Below are positions 8,153-15,444 of a stretch of 64,000 nucleotides of DNA, one piece after another. The position numbers and the translations under genes were made by a program. A model generated the notes under the pieces. The model ran no database searches. It saw only the letters and a list, made by a program, of their open reading frames with translations, and was not told where the DNA came from. This stretch comes from Lachnospiraceae bacterium Zagget3 (GTDB lineage Bacteria; Bacillota_A; Clostridia; Lachnospirales; Lachnospiraceae), in assembly GCA_001941025.1 (NCBI GenBank), contig MSHE01000032.1, positions 1 through 64,000 of the forward strand, written 5' to 3'. Numbering within the stretch: position 1 is the first letter of the stretch; every line of letters starts with the position of its first letter.

Positions 8153-9040
8153 TTATTTTTTTGCCTCTTCTTTTTCCTGTTCCTCTGCTTTTTCCAAAGC
8201 CTCTTCCTGGCCAATGTAAACACAGCCGGCACATCCGGGCCCTGAATGAGTGCCGATGGTCAGACCAAACTGTCTGCGGTCATCGATGTGAATGCCGTCC
8301 TGCTTCAGCCGCTCTTCCAGTTTCTCGCAGTTGGGAATCCCGGCGGAATAGATGGAATAAAACGGATAATTCTCATCCTGTGGAATCTTCTTGATGTGTT
8401 CCGAGAGGGTGTCCAGCGCGCGGTTAGTTCCCACACAGCGGTCCGTTACAATAATCTCCCCTTCCTTCCCCAGCTTCAGGAGCGGCTTGATGCGCATCAT
8501 CCTGCCGGCTACCGCCTCGGTTCTGGAAAGACGGCCGCCCTTGTAGAGATATTCCAGGGTGTCCACAACAAAGTACAGCTGCGTGCGCTTGCGAAGCTTC
8601 TCAATCTCTTCGACGATCTCCGCGGCGGATTTCCCCTCATCCCGCATTTCCAGGGCGCGGTTTGCCAAAATCTGGATGCCCGCGGTCGCCGTCATGGGAT
8701 CGATCACCCAGATCTTGTCATACTCAGCCATATCCTTTGCGAGCATCGCGCTCTGATAGGACCCGCTGAGCGCCAGCGCCAGCGTGATGCAGATGACTTC
8801 GTCTCCCGCTTCCTTCGCAGCCTCAAAATGCTCCAAATAATCACCCGGAGAAGGCTGGGATGTTGTGGGAAACACATCCGAGTGGATCAGTTTGTCAAAG
8901 TATTCATCTCTTGTGATGTCAATGCCGTCCCGGTAAGTCTCATCCCCAAAGGATACGGAAAACGGCACCATTTCAATGTTTTTCTCCTGAAACTGTTCCG
9001 GAAAAAAATCACAACTGGTATCCATAACGAATCGAACCAT
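8153..9040 (-). CDS. DegV-family fatty-acid-binding protein
   Basis: This 295-residue protein has the DegV hallmark TTSQPSPGDY at 59-68, SGSYQSA, and the second-domain elements VDTLEYLYKGGRL and GTHSGPG. DegV (FakB-type) proteins bind a fatty acid and present it to a FakA kinase for phosphorylation; no fakA is in this window. The extreme C-terminus carries a Glu/Lys-rich tail of about 15 residues. GGGAGG lies 9 nt before the ATG and it has its own promoter. Confidence 0.9.
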   Translation of the reverse strand: MVRFVMDTSCDFFPEQFQEKNIEMVPFSVSFGDETYRDGIDITRDEYFDKLIHSDVFPTTSQPSPGDYLEHFEAAKEAGDEVICITLALALSGSYQSAMLAKDMAEYDKIWVIDPMTATAGIQILANRALEMRDEGKSAAEIVEEIEKLRKRTQLYFVVDTLEYLYKGGRLSRTEAVAGRMMRIKPLLKLGKEGEIIVTDRCVGTNRALDTLSEHIKKIPQDENYPFYSIYSAGIPNCEKLEERLKQDGIHIDDRRQFGLTIGTHSGPGCAGCVYIGQEEALEKAEEQEKEEAKK

Positions 9041-9075
9041 AATTCATACCTCCCAATCTCCCTTTTTCACTGCAT

Positions 9076-9104
9076 ACTATACAGCAAAACAGGGATAATG
9101 GCAA
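9076..9104 (-). promoter_or_regulatory. Promoter of degV
   Basis: On the minus strand TTGCCA (9104-9099) and TATAGT (9081-9076) are 17 nt apart, 36 nt before the degV start. Confidence 0.65.
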
Positions 9105-9174
9105 TCTTTTCAAAATGATTATTTAAAAATGGAATAGATTGCCGCCATCCCCAAACAAGTGCTTTCAGTATTTC

Positions 9175-9708
9175 TTACGGACGAATAATGTATCCGTCTT
9201 TCCGCGGAGCGGGTTCCGGCATCTCACAGTCCCGGTATCCCAGAATGCAGTTCGCGACACCGATGTAGTTCTCGTTGAGCCCCCACTCCTTTAACAGAGC
9301 GAGTCCCTCCTCGGAGGAAAAGACTTCCTTCGCTCGGAAAATATAGCAGGAATCCACACCGACGGAATGCGCCGCGTTGAGCAGATTTCCGGCTACCAGT
9401 GCCGCGTCCTCCTGCCAGGTGGGAATGGCCGTATGATCGGCCAGCACGATCGCGACCGTCGGAGCGCCGTAAAACGGATCCATATTTTCCATCCCCGCCA
9501 CGGCGGCATTCATTTTTGAGATCTTACTGATCAGTTCCGGATCCTGGATCACAACGATCACCGGAGACTGTTTTCCCGCGCCGGTCGGCGCGTACGTGGC
9601 GGCTTCCAGAATAGCCTGCAGCTGCTCCTCTTCCACCTGTTTTGTCTGGTACTTGCGGATACTGCGCCTGGTCTTCAGGCACTCCAGGGTTTCGTTTGTC
9701 ATTTGCAT
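9175..9708 (-). CDS. Nitroreductase-family protein
   Basis: This 177-residue flavoprotein begins with the family signature CLKTRRSIRKYQ (FMN phosphate contacts) and has APTGAGKQSPVIVVI and the C-terminal CILGYRD. It should form an FMN dimer that reduces quinones, nitro compounds or similar acceptors with NAD(P)H. GGGGAGG precedes the ATG at 9708. It is transcribed divergently from the FUSC-like gene from overlapping promoters. Confidence 0.9.
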   Translation of the reverse strand: MQMTNETLECLKTRRSIRKYQTKQVEEEQLQAILEAATYAPTGAGKQSPVIVVIQDPELISKISKMNAAVAGMENMDPFYGAPTVAIVLADHTAIPTWQEDAALVAGNLLNAAHSVGVDSCYIFRAKEVFSSEEGLALLKEWGLNENYIGVANCILGYRDCEMPEPAPRKDGYIIRP

Positions 9709-9757
9709 GTTCCTCCCCTTTTAAGACTTTTTGATGAGTAGTAAATAAATCATTTGA

Positions 9758-9786
9758 ATTATAACACAGTATCATAATATTGACAT
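9758..9786 (-). promoter_or_regulatory. Promoter of the nitroreductase gene
   Basis: On the minus strand ATGTCA (9786-9781) and TATAAT (9763-9758) are 17 nt apart. The -35 hexamer occupies nearly the same bases as the -35 hexamer of the opposite promoter. Confidence 0.65.
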
Positions 9787-9808
9787 TTAAAAGTGGTATT
9801 TTTATAAT
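9780..9808 (+). promoter_or_regulatory. Full-consensus promoter of the FUSC-like gene
   Basis: TTGACA (9780-9785) and TATAAT (9803-9808) are both perfect and 17 nt apart. The expected transcript start, near 9815, coincides with the ATG at 9816. Confidence 0.8.
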
Positions 9809-9815
9809 TTCTTTT

Positions 9816-10904
9816 ATGAGTATCAAACATTTTTATGAATTGCTGCAATCAGACGCGAACATATTGTGGGGAAAGATCCGTGCGTGTGATACCCGCAGAG
9901 GCAAGGTCGGTCATTTCTGGATTCTGACGCTGCGCGCATTCCTTGTAGTGGCTTTTTCCGTACTGATCGTTGAAGTGGTGACCCGCCTGTTCGGCGACGT
10001 TTTCGTACCGATGGGTGTAGTCCTGTTGATCATGATCCTCACGTACTATGTCATTCCGCACGGCTACAACATCGTCGACTCTTTCTGGACGCAGGCGGTA
10101 ATACTCGGAATCTTGATCTTTGTACCCACACTCACCCTGTATGTGCCGAGCTGGACACTCATCTTTATCCATCTGATCTCTCTGGCTGTACTGCTGAGCA
10201 TGACCTGCCAGAATCCGATAACCGGCCTTGGCGGCATGTATGGCCTGGTCTATGCATATCTGATGCGGGATCCGGTGGAGATCACCATGCTTCCGCAGCA
10301 GATCGGCATATTTGTGCTCTGCTATGTCGTCCTCATACTGATCCTGTTTCACAAACACCGCAATGAAAATAAGGATGTCCGATATGCTGACTATCTCCGG
10401 CATTTCAGCGTCCATGATCCCCGCTGCCTCTGGCTCATCAGGATGACCGTCGGGCTGTCTGTCGTGCTGGCCATCGGCATGGCGTTCCATATTCCGCGCT
10501 TTACCTGGGTGGCATTTGCATGCTCCACCGTGCTGGCGCAGTATCCATTTACAAAGGATACACAGGGACGTATATGGGAGCGTATCGAGGGGATTGCCAT
10601 AGGCTGCGTGGGGTTCTTTATCGTGGCACAGTTTGTGCCACAGGCCAACTACAACCTGATCGGCCTGATCAGCGGCTTTGTGCTGGGCTATTTCTACAAA
10701 TACCGTTCGAAAACCATCATCATCTGTTTTGCTCCGCTGGCCATCGCCGCACCCCTGTACGGTGTCGAGGGGGCCACCTTCCTTCGTATTATGAACAATG
10801 TGATCGGAGCGATCTTCGCCACTCTGCTTGCGCTCGCATTTGACAGGTGGATCGTCCGGCGTTTGGTAAAAGACGCGGGGGAAGAAGTCCAGAACCCCGG
10901 ATGA
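9816..10904 (+). CDS. FUSC-like integral membrane protein
   Basis: This 362-residue protein has two blocks of about four to five membrane helices (near 30-155 and 195-320) separated by a soluble stretch, the internally duplicated plan of FUSC/aromatic-acid-exporter-type proteins. The motif LLALAFDRW near the C-terminus fits that family. Its substrate is unknown. The first ATG in frame is 9816, which lies where transcription should begin and has no Shine-Dalgarno sequence, so the mRNA may be leaderless. A TTG at 9780 is in frame but is itself the -35 box. Confidence 0.7.
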   Translation: MSIKHFYELLQSDANILWGKIRACDTRRGKVGHFWILTLRAFLVVAFSVLIVEVVTRLFGDVFVPMGVVLLIMILTYYVIPHGYNIVDSFWTQAVILGILIFVPTLTLYVPSWTLIFIHLISLAVLLSMTCQNPITGLGGMYGLVYAYLMRDPVEITMLPQQIGIFVLCYVVLILILFHKHRNENKDVRYADYLRHFSVHDPRCLWLIRMTVGLSVVLAIGMAFHIPRFTWVAFACSTVLAQYPFTKDTQGRIWERIEGIAIGCVGFFIVAQFVPQANYNLIGLISGFVLGYFYKYRSKTIIICFAPLAIAAPLYGVEGATFLRIMNNVIGAIFATLLALAFDRWIVRRLVKDAGEEVQNPG

Positions 10905-10917
10905 TCGGAATGGCAGC

Positions 10918-10942
10918 AAAAAAAATAAGCCTTTCGGCTTAT
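10918..10942 (-). terminator. Intrinsic terminator after tRNA-Glu
   Basis: ATAAGCC, a GAAA tetraloop and GGCTTAT are followed by an eight-base T-run on the minus strand. It closes the tRNA-Glu transcript between converging genes. Confidence 0.85.
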
Positions 10943-11004
10943 CTTTAGATCAAAAAAACGGATGAGGCTGCAGGATTCACCTCCTTGCGTTCTTATAAGA
11001 CCAA

Positions 11005-11076
11005 TAGTTCGTAGGGGAGTCGAACCCCTGTTTCCGCCGTGAGAGGGCGGCGTCTTAACCACTTGACCAACGAACC
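11005..11076 (-). tRNA. tRNA-Glu (anticodon CTC)
   Basis: The minus strand folds as a standard cloverleaf: a 7-bp acceptor stem (first pair G-U), anticodon stem CCGCC/GGCGG around loop CTCTCAC giving anticodon CTC, and T-stem AGGGG/CCCCT around TTCGACT. The discriminator base is A at 11005 and the CCA end is not encoded. It has its own promoter and terminator. Confidence 0.93.
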
Positions 11077-11088
11077 GTGAACACGAGT

Positions 11089-11118
11089 ATTATACCTGTG
11101 CAGGCTGACTCGTGTCAA
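11089..11118 (-). promoter_or_regulatory. Promoter of tRNA-Glu
   Basis: On the minus strand TTGACA (11118-11113) and TATAAT (11094-11089) are both perfect with 18 nt between. The expected start is about 6 nt before the tRNA. ACACGAGT at 11081-11088 and its exact inverse at 11108-11115 bracket the promoter. Confidence 0.8.
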
Positions 11119-11125
11119 TTCTTTT

Positions 11126-11488
11126 TTAGGCTGCCGCAAGCTTTTCTTTCGCCTTTTCGACAAGGGAACGGAAGCCATCGGGATCATTGACTGCCAGATC
11201 CGCGAGCATCTTGCGGTTGATCTCGATTTCGTTTAATTTGAGGCCGTACATGAACCGGCTGTATGACAAACCGTTCATCCGGGCCGCCGCGTTGATCCGC
11301 GCGATCCACAAACTGCGGTACTGCCGTTTCTTCTGTTTGCGTCCGGCGTAAGAGCTGGCCAGCGCGCGCATCACGGACTGCTTGCCCACGCGGTACTGCT
11401 TTGAGCGGGCGCCGCGGTAACCCTTTGCCAACTTTAGTACACGGTTATGTTTTTTCTTTGCGTTTTGTCCGCCTTTTACTCTTGCCAT
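11126..11488 (-). CDS. rplT: Large ribosomal subunit protein L20
   Basis: This 120-residue protein matches L20 end to end: the MARVKGG start, the very basic RNA-binding N-terminal half with [12 protein letters not shown], and the globular [12 protein letters not shown] segment. It is an early 23S rRNA assembly protein and the usual autogenous repressor of this operon. Last of infC-rpmI-rplT; the next element is the separately promoted tRNA-Glu. Confidence 0.98.
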   Translation of the reverse strand: MARVKGGQNAKKKHNRVLKLAKGYRGARSKQYRVGKQSVMRALASSYAGRKQKKRQYRSLWIARINAAARMNGLSYSRFMYGLKLNEIEINRKMLADLAVNDPDGFRSLVEKAKEKLAAA

Positions 11489-11513
11489 GGTATTGTCCTC
11501 CTTGCCACATCTT

Positions 11514-11711
11514 TTACAGGTACGGTAAGATCTTCTTCATGTTCTTCTCATTGGTGGAGTCCGTCATGGTCGGCTTCCTGAGATTCCGTTTCCGCTTCTG
11601 TGATTTCTTCGTCAAGATATGGCTTTTATATGCTTTATTTCTCTTTAATTTACCGGTGCCGGTCTTATGAAAGCGCTTGGCAGCGGCCCTCTTCGTCTTT
11701 TGTTTTGGCAT
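11514..11711 (-). CDS. rpmI: Large ribosomal subunit protein L35
   Basis: This 65-residue, strongly basic protein starts [18 protein letters not shown] and ends KKILPYL, both characteristic of L35. Normal length. It lies 20 nt after infC and 25 nt before rplT, the conserved order in most bacteria. Confidence 0.98.
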   Translation of the reverse strand: MPKQKTKRAAAKRFHKTGTGKLKRNKAYKSHILTKKSQKRKRNLRKPTMTDSTNEKNMKKILPYL

Positions 11712-11731
11712 ACTTTTCTCCTCCTGTCCGT

Positions 11732-12241
11732 TTATTTTTTCTTCGGACCGACAACCATCGTCATGCTGCGGCCCTCCATTTTGGGGTCTTTTTCCACGAC
11801 GGATTCCTCGGCCAGCGCGTCGGCAAAGTCAGTCAGAATATGCTTGCTTTGCTGCACATGTGCCATCTCGCGTCCGCGAAAACGCAGAGTGATCTTCACT
11901 TTGTCACCCTTCGCGAGAAATCTTTTTGCCGCGTTTATCTTGGTGTTCAGATCGTTCACATCGATGTTCGGGGACAACCGGATCTCTTTGAGTTCCACGG
12001 TGTGCTGTTTCTTGCGGGCCTCTTTTTCCTTCCGGCTCTGCTCGTAACGGTACTTCCCGTAGTCGATGATCTTTACAACAGGCGGCTTTGCGTTCGGTGA
12101 GACCTTCACCAGATCCAGATCCTCATCCAAAGCCAACTGGTACGCTTCCTTCGCGGACATGATGCCGAGCTGCTCCCCGTCCGCAGAGATCACACGAACC
12201 TCCTTGTCACGAATCTGTTCATTTACCTGTAAATCGCTGAT
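11732..12241 (-). CDS. infC: Translation initiation factor IF-3 (AUC start)
   Basis: This 169-residue factor binds the 30S subunit and tests start-codon pairing. The sequence has the N-terminal [13 protein letters not shown], the linker with [15 protein letters not shown], and the C-domain [10 protein letters not shown]. No ATG gives a normal N-terminus: the frame runs back to TTG/GTG codons inside the leader hairpin. GGGGGAGG (12257-12250) sits 8 nt before ATC at 12241 and only 2 nt before ATT at 12247, so AUC is the best start. A non-AUG start is the rule for infC and underlies its self-regulation. Confidence 0.93.
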   Translation of the reverse strand: MSDLQVNEQIRDKEVRVISADGEQLGIMSAKEAYQLALDEDLDLVKVSPNAKPPVVKIIDYGKYRYEQSRKEKEARKKQHTVELKEIRLSPNIDVNDLNTKINAAKRFLAKGDKVKITLRFRGREMAHVQQSKHILTDFADALAEESVVEKDPKMEGRSMTMVVGPKKK

Positions 12242-12384
12242 TGTAATTACCTCCCCCAAAAAAATAAGTGGTCGCAGAAGCCCCACTTATTTTCGCGCAA
12301 GGAATAAACCATTGAACGTATTTGACCACGGGTCACGCGTTTGTGCCCGGGTGAGAGTGGGAACTCTGCTTTGTTTTCAATAAC
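12242..12384 (-). promoter_or_regulatory. infC-rpmI-rplT leader (L20-leader-like attenuator)
   Basis: About 143 nt of untranslated leader runs from the predicted start near 12384 to the infC initiation codon. Its 3' end is an intrinsic terminator just before the Shine-Dalgarno sequence, as expected for the L20-binding attenuation leaders of Bacillota. I did not resolve the L20-binding fold upstream of the terminator. Confidence 0.65.
12258..12293 (-). terminator. Attenuator hairpin upstream of infC
   Basis: AAAATAAGTGG pairs perfectly over 11 bp with its complement (12261-12271 with 12283-12293) and is followed on the minus strand by a seven-base T-run, immediately before GGGGGAGG. Confidence 0.8.
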
Positions 12385-12390
12385 GGTGTT

Positions 12391-12419
12391 ATTATGGCAT
12401 AAACAGATGCCTTCGTCAA
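12391..12419 (-). promoter_or_regulatory. Promoter of infC-rpmI-rplT
   Basis: On the minus strand TTGACG (12419-12414) and CATAAT (12396-12391) are 17 nt apart, upstream of the leader. Confidence 0.7.
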
Positions 12420-12444
12420 GCGTTTTTTACGCGAATACGCACAT

Positions 12445-13320
12445 TTACCGATAGTTTCCGAGCACTTTAAAGTTGCGCGCCTCACTGCCAAGCCCCAAAA
12501 GCGCGTTTTGGATCGGCGCGTCATGTAAATTGCCGCTTAAATCCATGAAAAACCGGTAATCCAGCGGATCGCGGTTGATCACGATGGACTCGATCCGGTT
12601 CATGTTCAGGTTGTTGTAAGTTAAATGCGACATCAATTGATAAAGGGAACCACATACGTCCGGCGCCTCAAAGCAGATTGTGATCTTGTCCGCGCCGGTG
12701 AGCGCGATCCGGTCCCGCGCGATGAGCAGATACCGGTCCTGCGGCGCAGGACTCGCATGATATTCTTCGAGGATGGTAAAACCGTATTCCGCGATCAGAT
12801 TATAATTCGCAGAGACATAACCGGAGGCCGGATCCTGCACGGGAAGAAAGAGGTAGACAACAAGCCCGTTTTTCAATGCCTCGCAGGCGTCCTTCCAGTC
12901 GCTGCAGCGCCGGAACGTGTGGGATTCATCCCCTGCCGCGGCAAAATACACGTTGGCCGCTTCCGCGGAAGCATCGACGCAGGCGATCGCCGCGTCGGCG
13001 AACGCAAGCGCGTCGACTTCCGTAAAGCCGGTCGGGAGTCCTCTCCCGCTCTGCGTGAGAAGCTGATACTGCTTTTCCCGGCTCATGCACATGATGTGTT
13101 CGAAGAGTTCCCGCGCGCCGTGGCGCGTAAAGTCCGTATGCGCGAGGTCCTCCACCGCGTTCAGCTTCGCGACCTCCCGCTCCGCGTCAAAGACCTCTCT
13201 TCCGTGTTCGATCTTGTATGACGCGACCTGTGTAGACAAATCCATCCGCCGCTCATACAGATCCACGATCTCGCGGTCCAGCTCGTCGATCTCTTTTCTG
13301 ATTTCCGATAAGTCTTTCAT
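12445..13320 (-). CDS. Chorismate mutase / ACT protein with degenerate prephenate dehydratase domain
   Basis: This 291-residue protein has an AroQ-type chorismate mutase domain (residues 1-90, IRKEIDELDREIVDLYERR, then VASYK) and a C-terminal ACT domain (218-285). Between them only about 120 residues remain of a prephenate dehydratase. DACEALKNG and PVQDPASG stand where functional enzymes have a PIENSxxG segment, and DRYLLIARD where they have the TRF motif. Most of the second lobe is missing. Bifunctional PheA is usually about 370 residues. It probably isomerises chorismate to prephenate under ACT control but may not make phenylpyruvate. ATG 13320 follows GGGGGA. Confidence 0.7.
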   Translation of the reverse strand: MKDLSEIRKEIDELDREIVDLYERRMDLSTQVASYKIEHGREVFDAEREVAKLNAVEDLAHTDFTRHGARELFEHIMCMSREKQYQLLTQSGRGLPTGFTEVDALAFADAAIACVDASAEAANVYFAAAGDESHTFRRCSDWKDACEALKNGLVVYLFLPVQDPASGYVSANYNLIAEYGFTILEEYHASPAPQDRYLLIARDRIALTGADKITICFEAPDVCGSLYQLMSHLTYNNLNMNRIESIVINRDPLDYRFFMDLSGNLHDAPIQNALLGLGSEARNFKVLGNYR

Positions 13321-13346
13321 GTGATTGTCCCCCGGCACTGGTTTTT

Positions 13347-13775
13347 TTACCGCGTACCCTTCGCGGACAGCTGTTCATACACCGCTCCGGCAAGTTCCTG
13401 TATGGTCTTTGCTTTGGCCAGCATCGCCGCATCCAACGCGACTTCAAAATCTTTTTGCACGGCCATATAAAGCAGCGCCTTTTTCACCATCACCGTAGTG
13501 GCTCCAGTGCAGTCACGCGCCTCTTCCTCCACGGATTCCAACGGGAGATCTGCCTGTTTCTGTAAACTGATCGCCGAAAGTTCGTCGAGATCATCTGACC
13601 CTGCCTCCCGCTCCGTGAGAAGAAACTTTTTTAAGATATAGCGCCGCAGACATTCATATAAAAATCGTTCCGTCAACCGGTCACAGGAAAGGACACGATC
13701 GACATCCATCCCGGCAGACTGTTTTGATGCCAGCAGGGTTTCTACCATCTCCAAACGACGTTCTCTCTCATCCAT
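13347..13775 (-). CDS. Hypothetical protein (142 aa) coupled to the isomerase-like gene
   Basis: I recognise no family. The protein is mostly helical in composition. The last third has the spacing of hydrophobic residues seen in helices II-IV of acyl carrier proteins (LLYMAVQKDFEVALD, then KTIQELAGAVYEQL), but there is no DSL serine for a phosphopantetheine arm, so carrier function is not supported. Its ATG follows the stop of the isomerase-like gene by 2 nt, so the two should be translated together. The chorismate mutase gene follows 26 nt later. Confidence 0.6.
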   Translation of the reverse strand: MDERERRLEMVETLLASKQSAGMDVDRVLSCDRLTERFLYECLRRYILKKFLLTEREAGSDDLDELSAISLQKQADLPLESVEEEARDCTGATTVMVKKALLYMAVQKDFEVALDAAMLAKAKTIQELAGAVYEQLSAKGTR

Positions 13776-13777
13776 AA

Positions 13778-15304
13778 TTATACCATAAGAACTTCCATTC
13801 CGAGAATTTTTCCGAGACTTTCCAATTCTTTTGTGTAATCGCCGTAAACAAGAGGGAGATGGCCGCCCACTTCCATCTGGGCTTCAAAATATTTTTTCTG
13901 ATCCGCAACCCGGTAGATCATAAAGTTGTTGCAGTTGTCTTTATCATAATCGCCGCCGCAGACAACCGTTGCCTTTCCGACAAACAGTTTTTTCAGATCG
14001 GGGGAGAACCGTGCCGTGGTGATAACCTGCCCTTCATCCGCGTTATAGTCATAGCGGAACACGGCTCCGAATTTCTGTTCATACGCGAAGTGCCGGACCG
14101 CATACGGAGCAACCGGCTCCTGAAGTCCATGCAGCTTCCGGTTGTGTACGGAATGCCATACATGATAGAGATTCGCCTTGTCGGGAATGTCCGGGATATT
14201 CATCGCCGACAAGCCGTCCGCGATACGAAGCTCTCCATCCACACAGGGCATCACGTTTGTATTTCCCATGAAGGCGGACTTGCCGGACACCGCCTCTAAA
14301 ACGACCATGGTCAATGCCGCGTCGACATCATACTCACAGGAGGAACCGATACCCTGCTCGTTGAGCAGGGAATGCGTCAGGCAGAAGGTAAACTGCATTT
14401 CATTCAGCCTGCGAGTGGAACAAGTGTCAGGGCACGGGACCGTGAACGCGCAGCAGTCATACAGATCCAGATTCTTTTTTACGATAATATACGCGATCAC
14501 GGAGTTGAGCAGAAATTGGCGTTCGATATGCACCTCCTGTGCCGAAGCAAGGATCTCGTCTGTCAGGTCATTTGCCTCCTGCAGCTCTTCCTCCGTGAGG
14601 TTCGGCGTGACACGTCCCGGCGTAGTCGGATTTCCTTCCGGAGTCGCCAAACGCATTTGATCCATCAGCTCATGCACGTTTAAATAGCGGAAATTTACGC
14701 CAAGCTTTCTGGTAACCTCATCCAAACTGACAAAGGTATCCGTGGCGCTGAAGGAGCTCTGGCTGTTAAAACGCACGGCCAGAAGCATGTTTGTGTTTCG
14801 CAGCACCTTTCGAAGCCGGAGCCCTTCGATCACAACGTTTAATTCCTCCCATGTTCTGGCCGCGTAGGTCTCCAGACCGCGGCTCTTAAGCGCGGCGGTG
14901 GAAATGGCCAGTTCACAGCATCTCGTCGGATCTATGACAATGGGTTTGTTCACCCGCATCGCGAATTCAATATTGATATCGCTGCGTCCGATGCCGGTGT
15001 TAAAAAGATACAGGTCCGTTTCCTCAGAACCTTTTGTCAGCTCTTCAAACATGGCCTCTTTCGTAACCCACGCGTCGGTGCGCTCCAGATAGACCGGTTC
15101 CAGAATTTCTACCGTTTCCGGCATCTGTTTTTTAACGGTGTCCACAAATTTCTCAAAATTTTGATGGCCGATGATCGTATCAAACCCCGGCTGCAGTGCT
15201 TCCCCCTGTCCGAAACGGCAGGGGCCCTCATAATAAGCTTCGTGTACCAGCGCGATAAACACCGGCCGCACATTCAATTTCACATCAACGCCTCTCTTAA
15301 TCAT
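13778..15304 (-). CDS. L-fucose-isomerase-like protein, paralogue A
   Basis: This 508-residue protein resembles COG2407 (FucI/AraA-fold sugar isomerases): a Rossmann-like N-terminal half, a helix with LTHSLLNEQGIGSSCEYDVDA, the GKSAFMGNT turn, an H in LYHVWHS and the closing GGHLPLVYGDYTKELE. The usual metal aspartate after the glycine turn is Asn (GNT). Six cysteines cluster in about 40 residues (DCC, PCPDTC, FC, SCE), all kept in paralogue B (20787-22316), which is roughly half identical by eye. Its substrate is unknown; it may not be an isomerase. ATG 15304 is chosen for GGAAGG. It has its own promoter with the shared operator element. Confidence 0.65.
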   Translation of the reverse strand: MIKRGVDVKLNVRPVFIALVHEAYYEGPCRFGQGEALQPGFDTIIGHQNFEKFVDTVKKQMPETVEILEPVYLERTDAWVTKEAMFEELTKGSEETDLYLFNTGIGRSDINIEFAMRVNKPIVIDPTRCCELAISTAALKSRGLETYAARTWEELNVVIEGLRLRKVLRNTNMLLAVRFNSQSSFSATDTFVSLDEVTRKLGVNFRYLNVHELMDQMRLATPEGNPTTPGRVTPNLTEEELQEANDLTDEILASAQEVHIERQFLLNSVIAYIIVKKNLDLYDCCAFTVPCPDTCSTRRLNEMQFTFCLTHSLLNEQGIGSSCEYDVDAALTMVVLEAVSGKSAFMGNTNVMPCVDGELRIADGLSAMNIPDIPDKANLYHVWHSVHNRKLHGLQEPVAPYAVRHFAYEQKFGAVFRYDYNADEGQVITTARFSPDLKKLFVGKATVVCGGDYDKDNCNNFMIYRVADQKKYFEAQMEVGGHLPLVYGDYTKELESLGKILGMEVLMV

Positions 15305-15334
15305 AGTATCCTTCCTTTCCTGCTTTTTCAGCAT

Positions 15335-15347
15335 CCAATTTAATTGG
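15335..15347. promoter_or_regulatory. Palindrome at the start of the paralogue A transcript
   Basis: CCAATT-T-AATTGG is a perfect 13-nt dyad lying 4 nt after the -10 box of the paralogue A promoter, around the expected transcript start. It could be an operator. Nothing else identifies the protein that binds it. Confidence 0.4.
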
Positions 15348-15351
15348 ACTC

Positions 15352-15380
15352 ATTATACAGGGAGAGGCGGTTTCTGTCTT
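15352..15380 (-). promoter_or_regulatory. Promoter of paralogue A
   Basis: On the minus strand AAGACA (15380-15375) and TATAAT (15357-15352) are 17 nt apart. The weak -35 is directly preceded by the operator-like box at 15384-15396. Confidence 0.65.
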
Positions 15381-15383
15381 CGG

Positions 15384-15396
15384 ATGAAATAACAAA
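15384..15396 (-). promoter_or_regulatory. Shared operator box, copy at paralogue A
   Basis: Minus-strand TTTGTTATTTCAT lies exactly 3 nt before AAGACA. The same box, spacing and AAGAC occur before the transporter gene (16844-16864) and paralogue B (22374-22394). It is placed as expected for an activator touching RNA polymerase at -35. Confidence 0.6.
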
Positions 15397-15444
15397 GATA
15401 ACAACACGTTCCTGTAAGTTATGACAAATAATAATCGGGCAAAC

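Noticed and set aside
11005..11076. tRNA genes as integration sites of a prophage or island (also 57091-57163)
   Set aside because: No integrase gene or duplicated tRNA 3' end was seen beside either tRNA.
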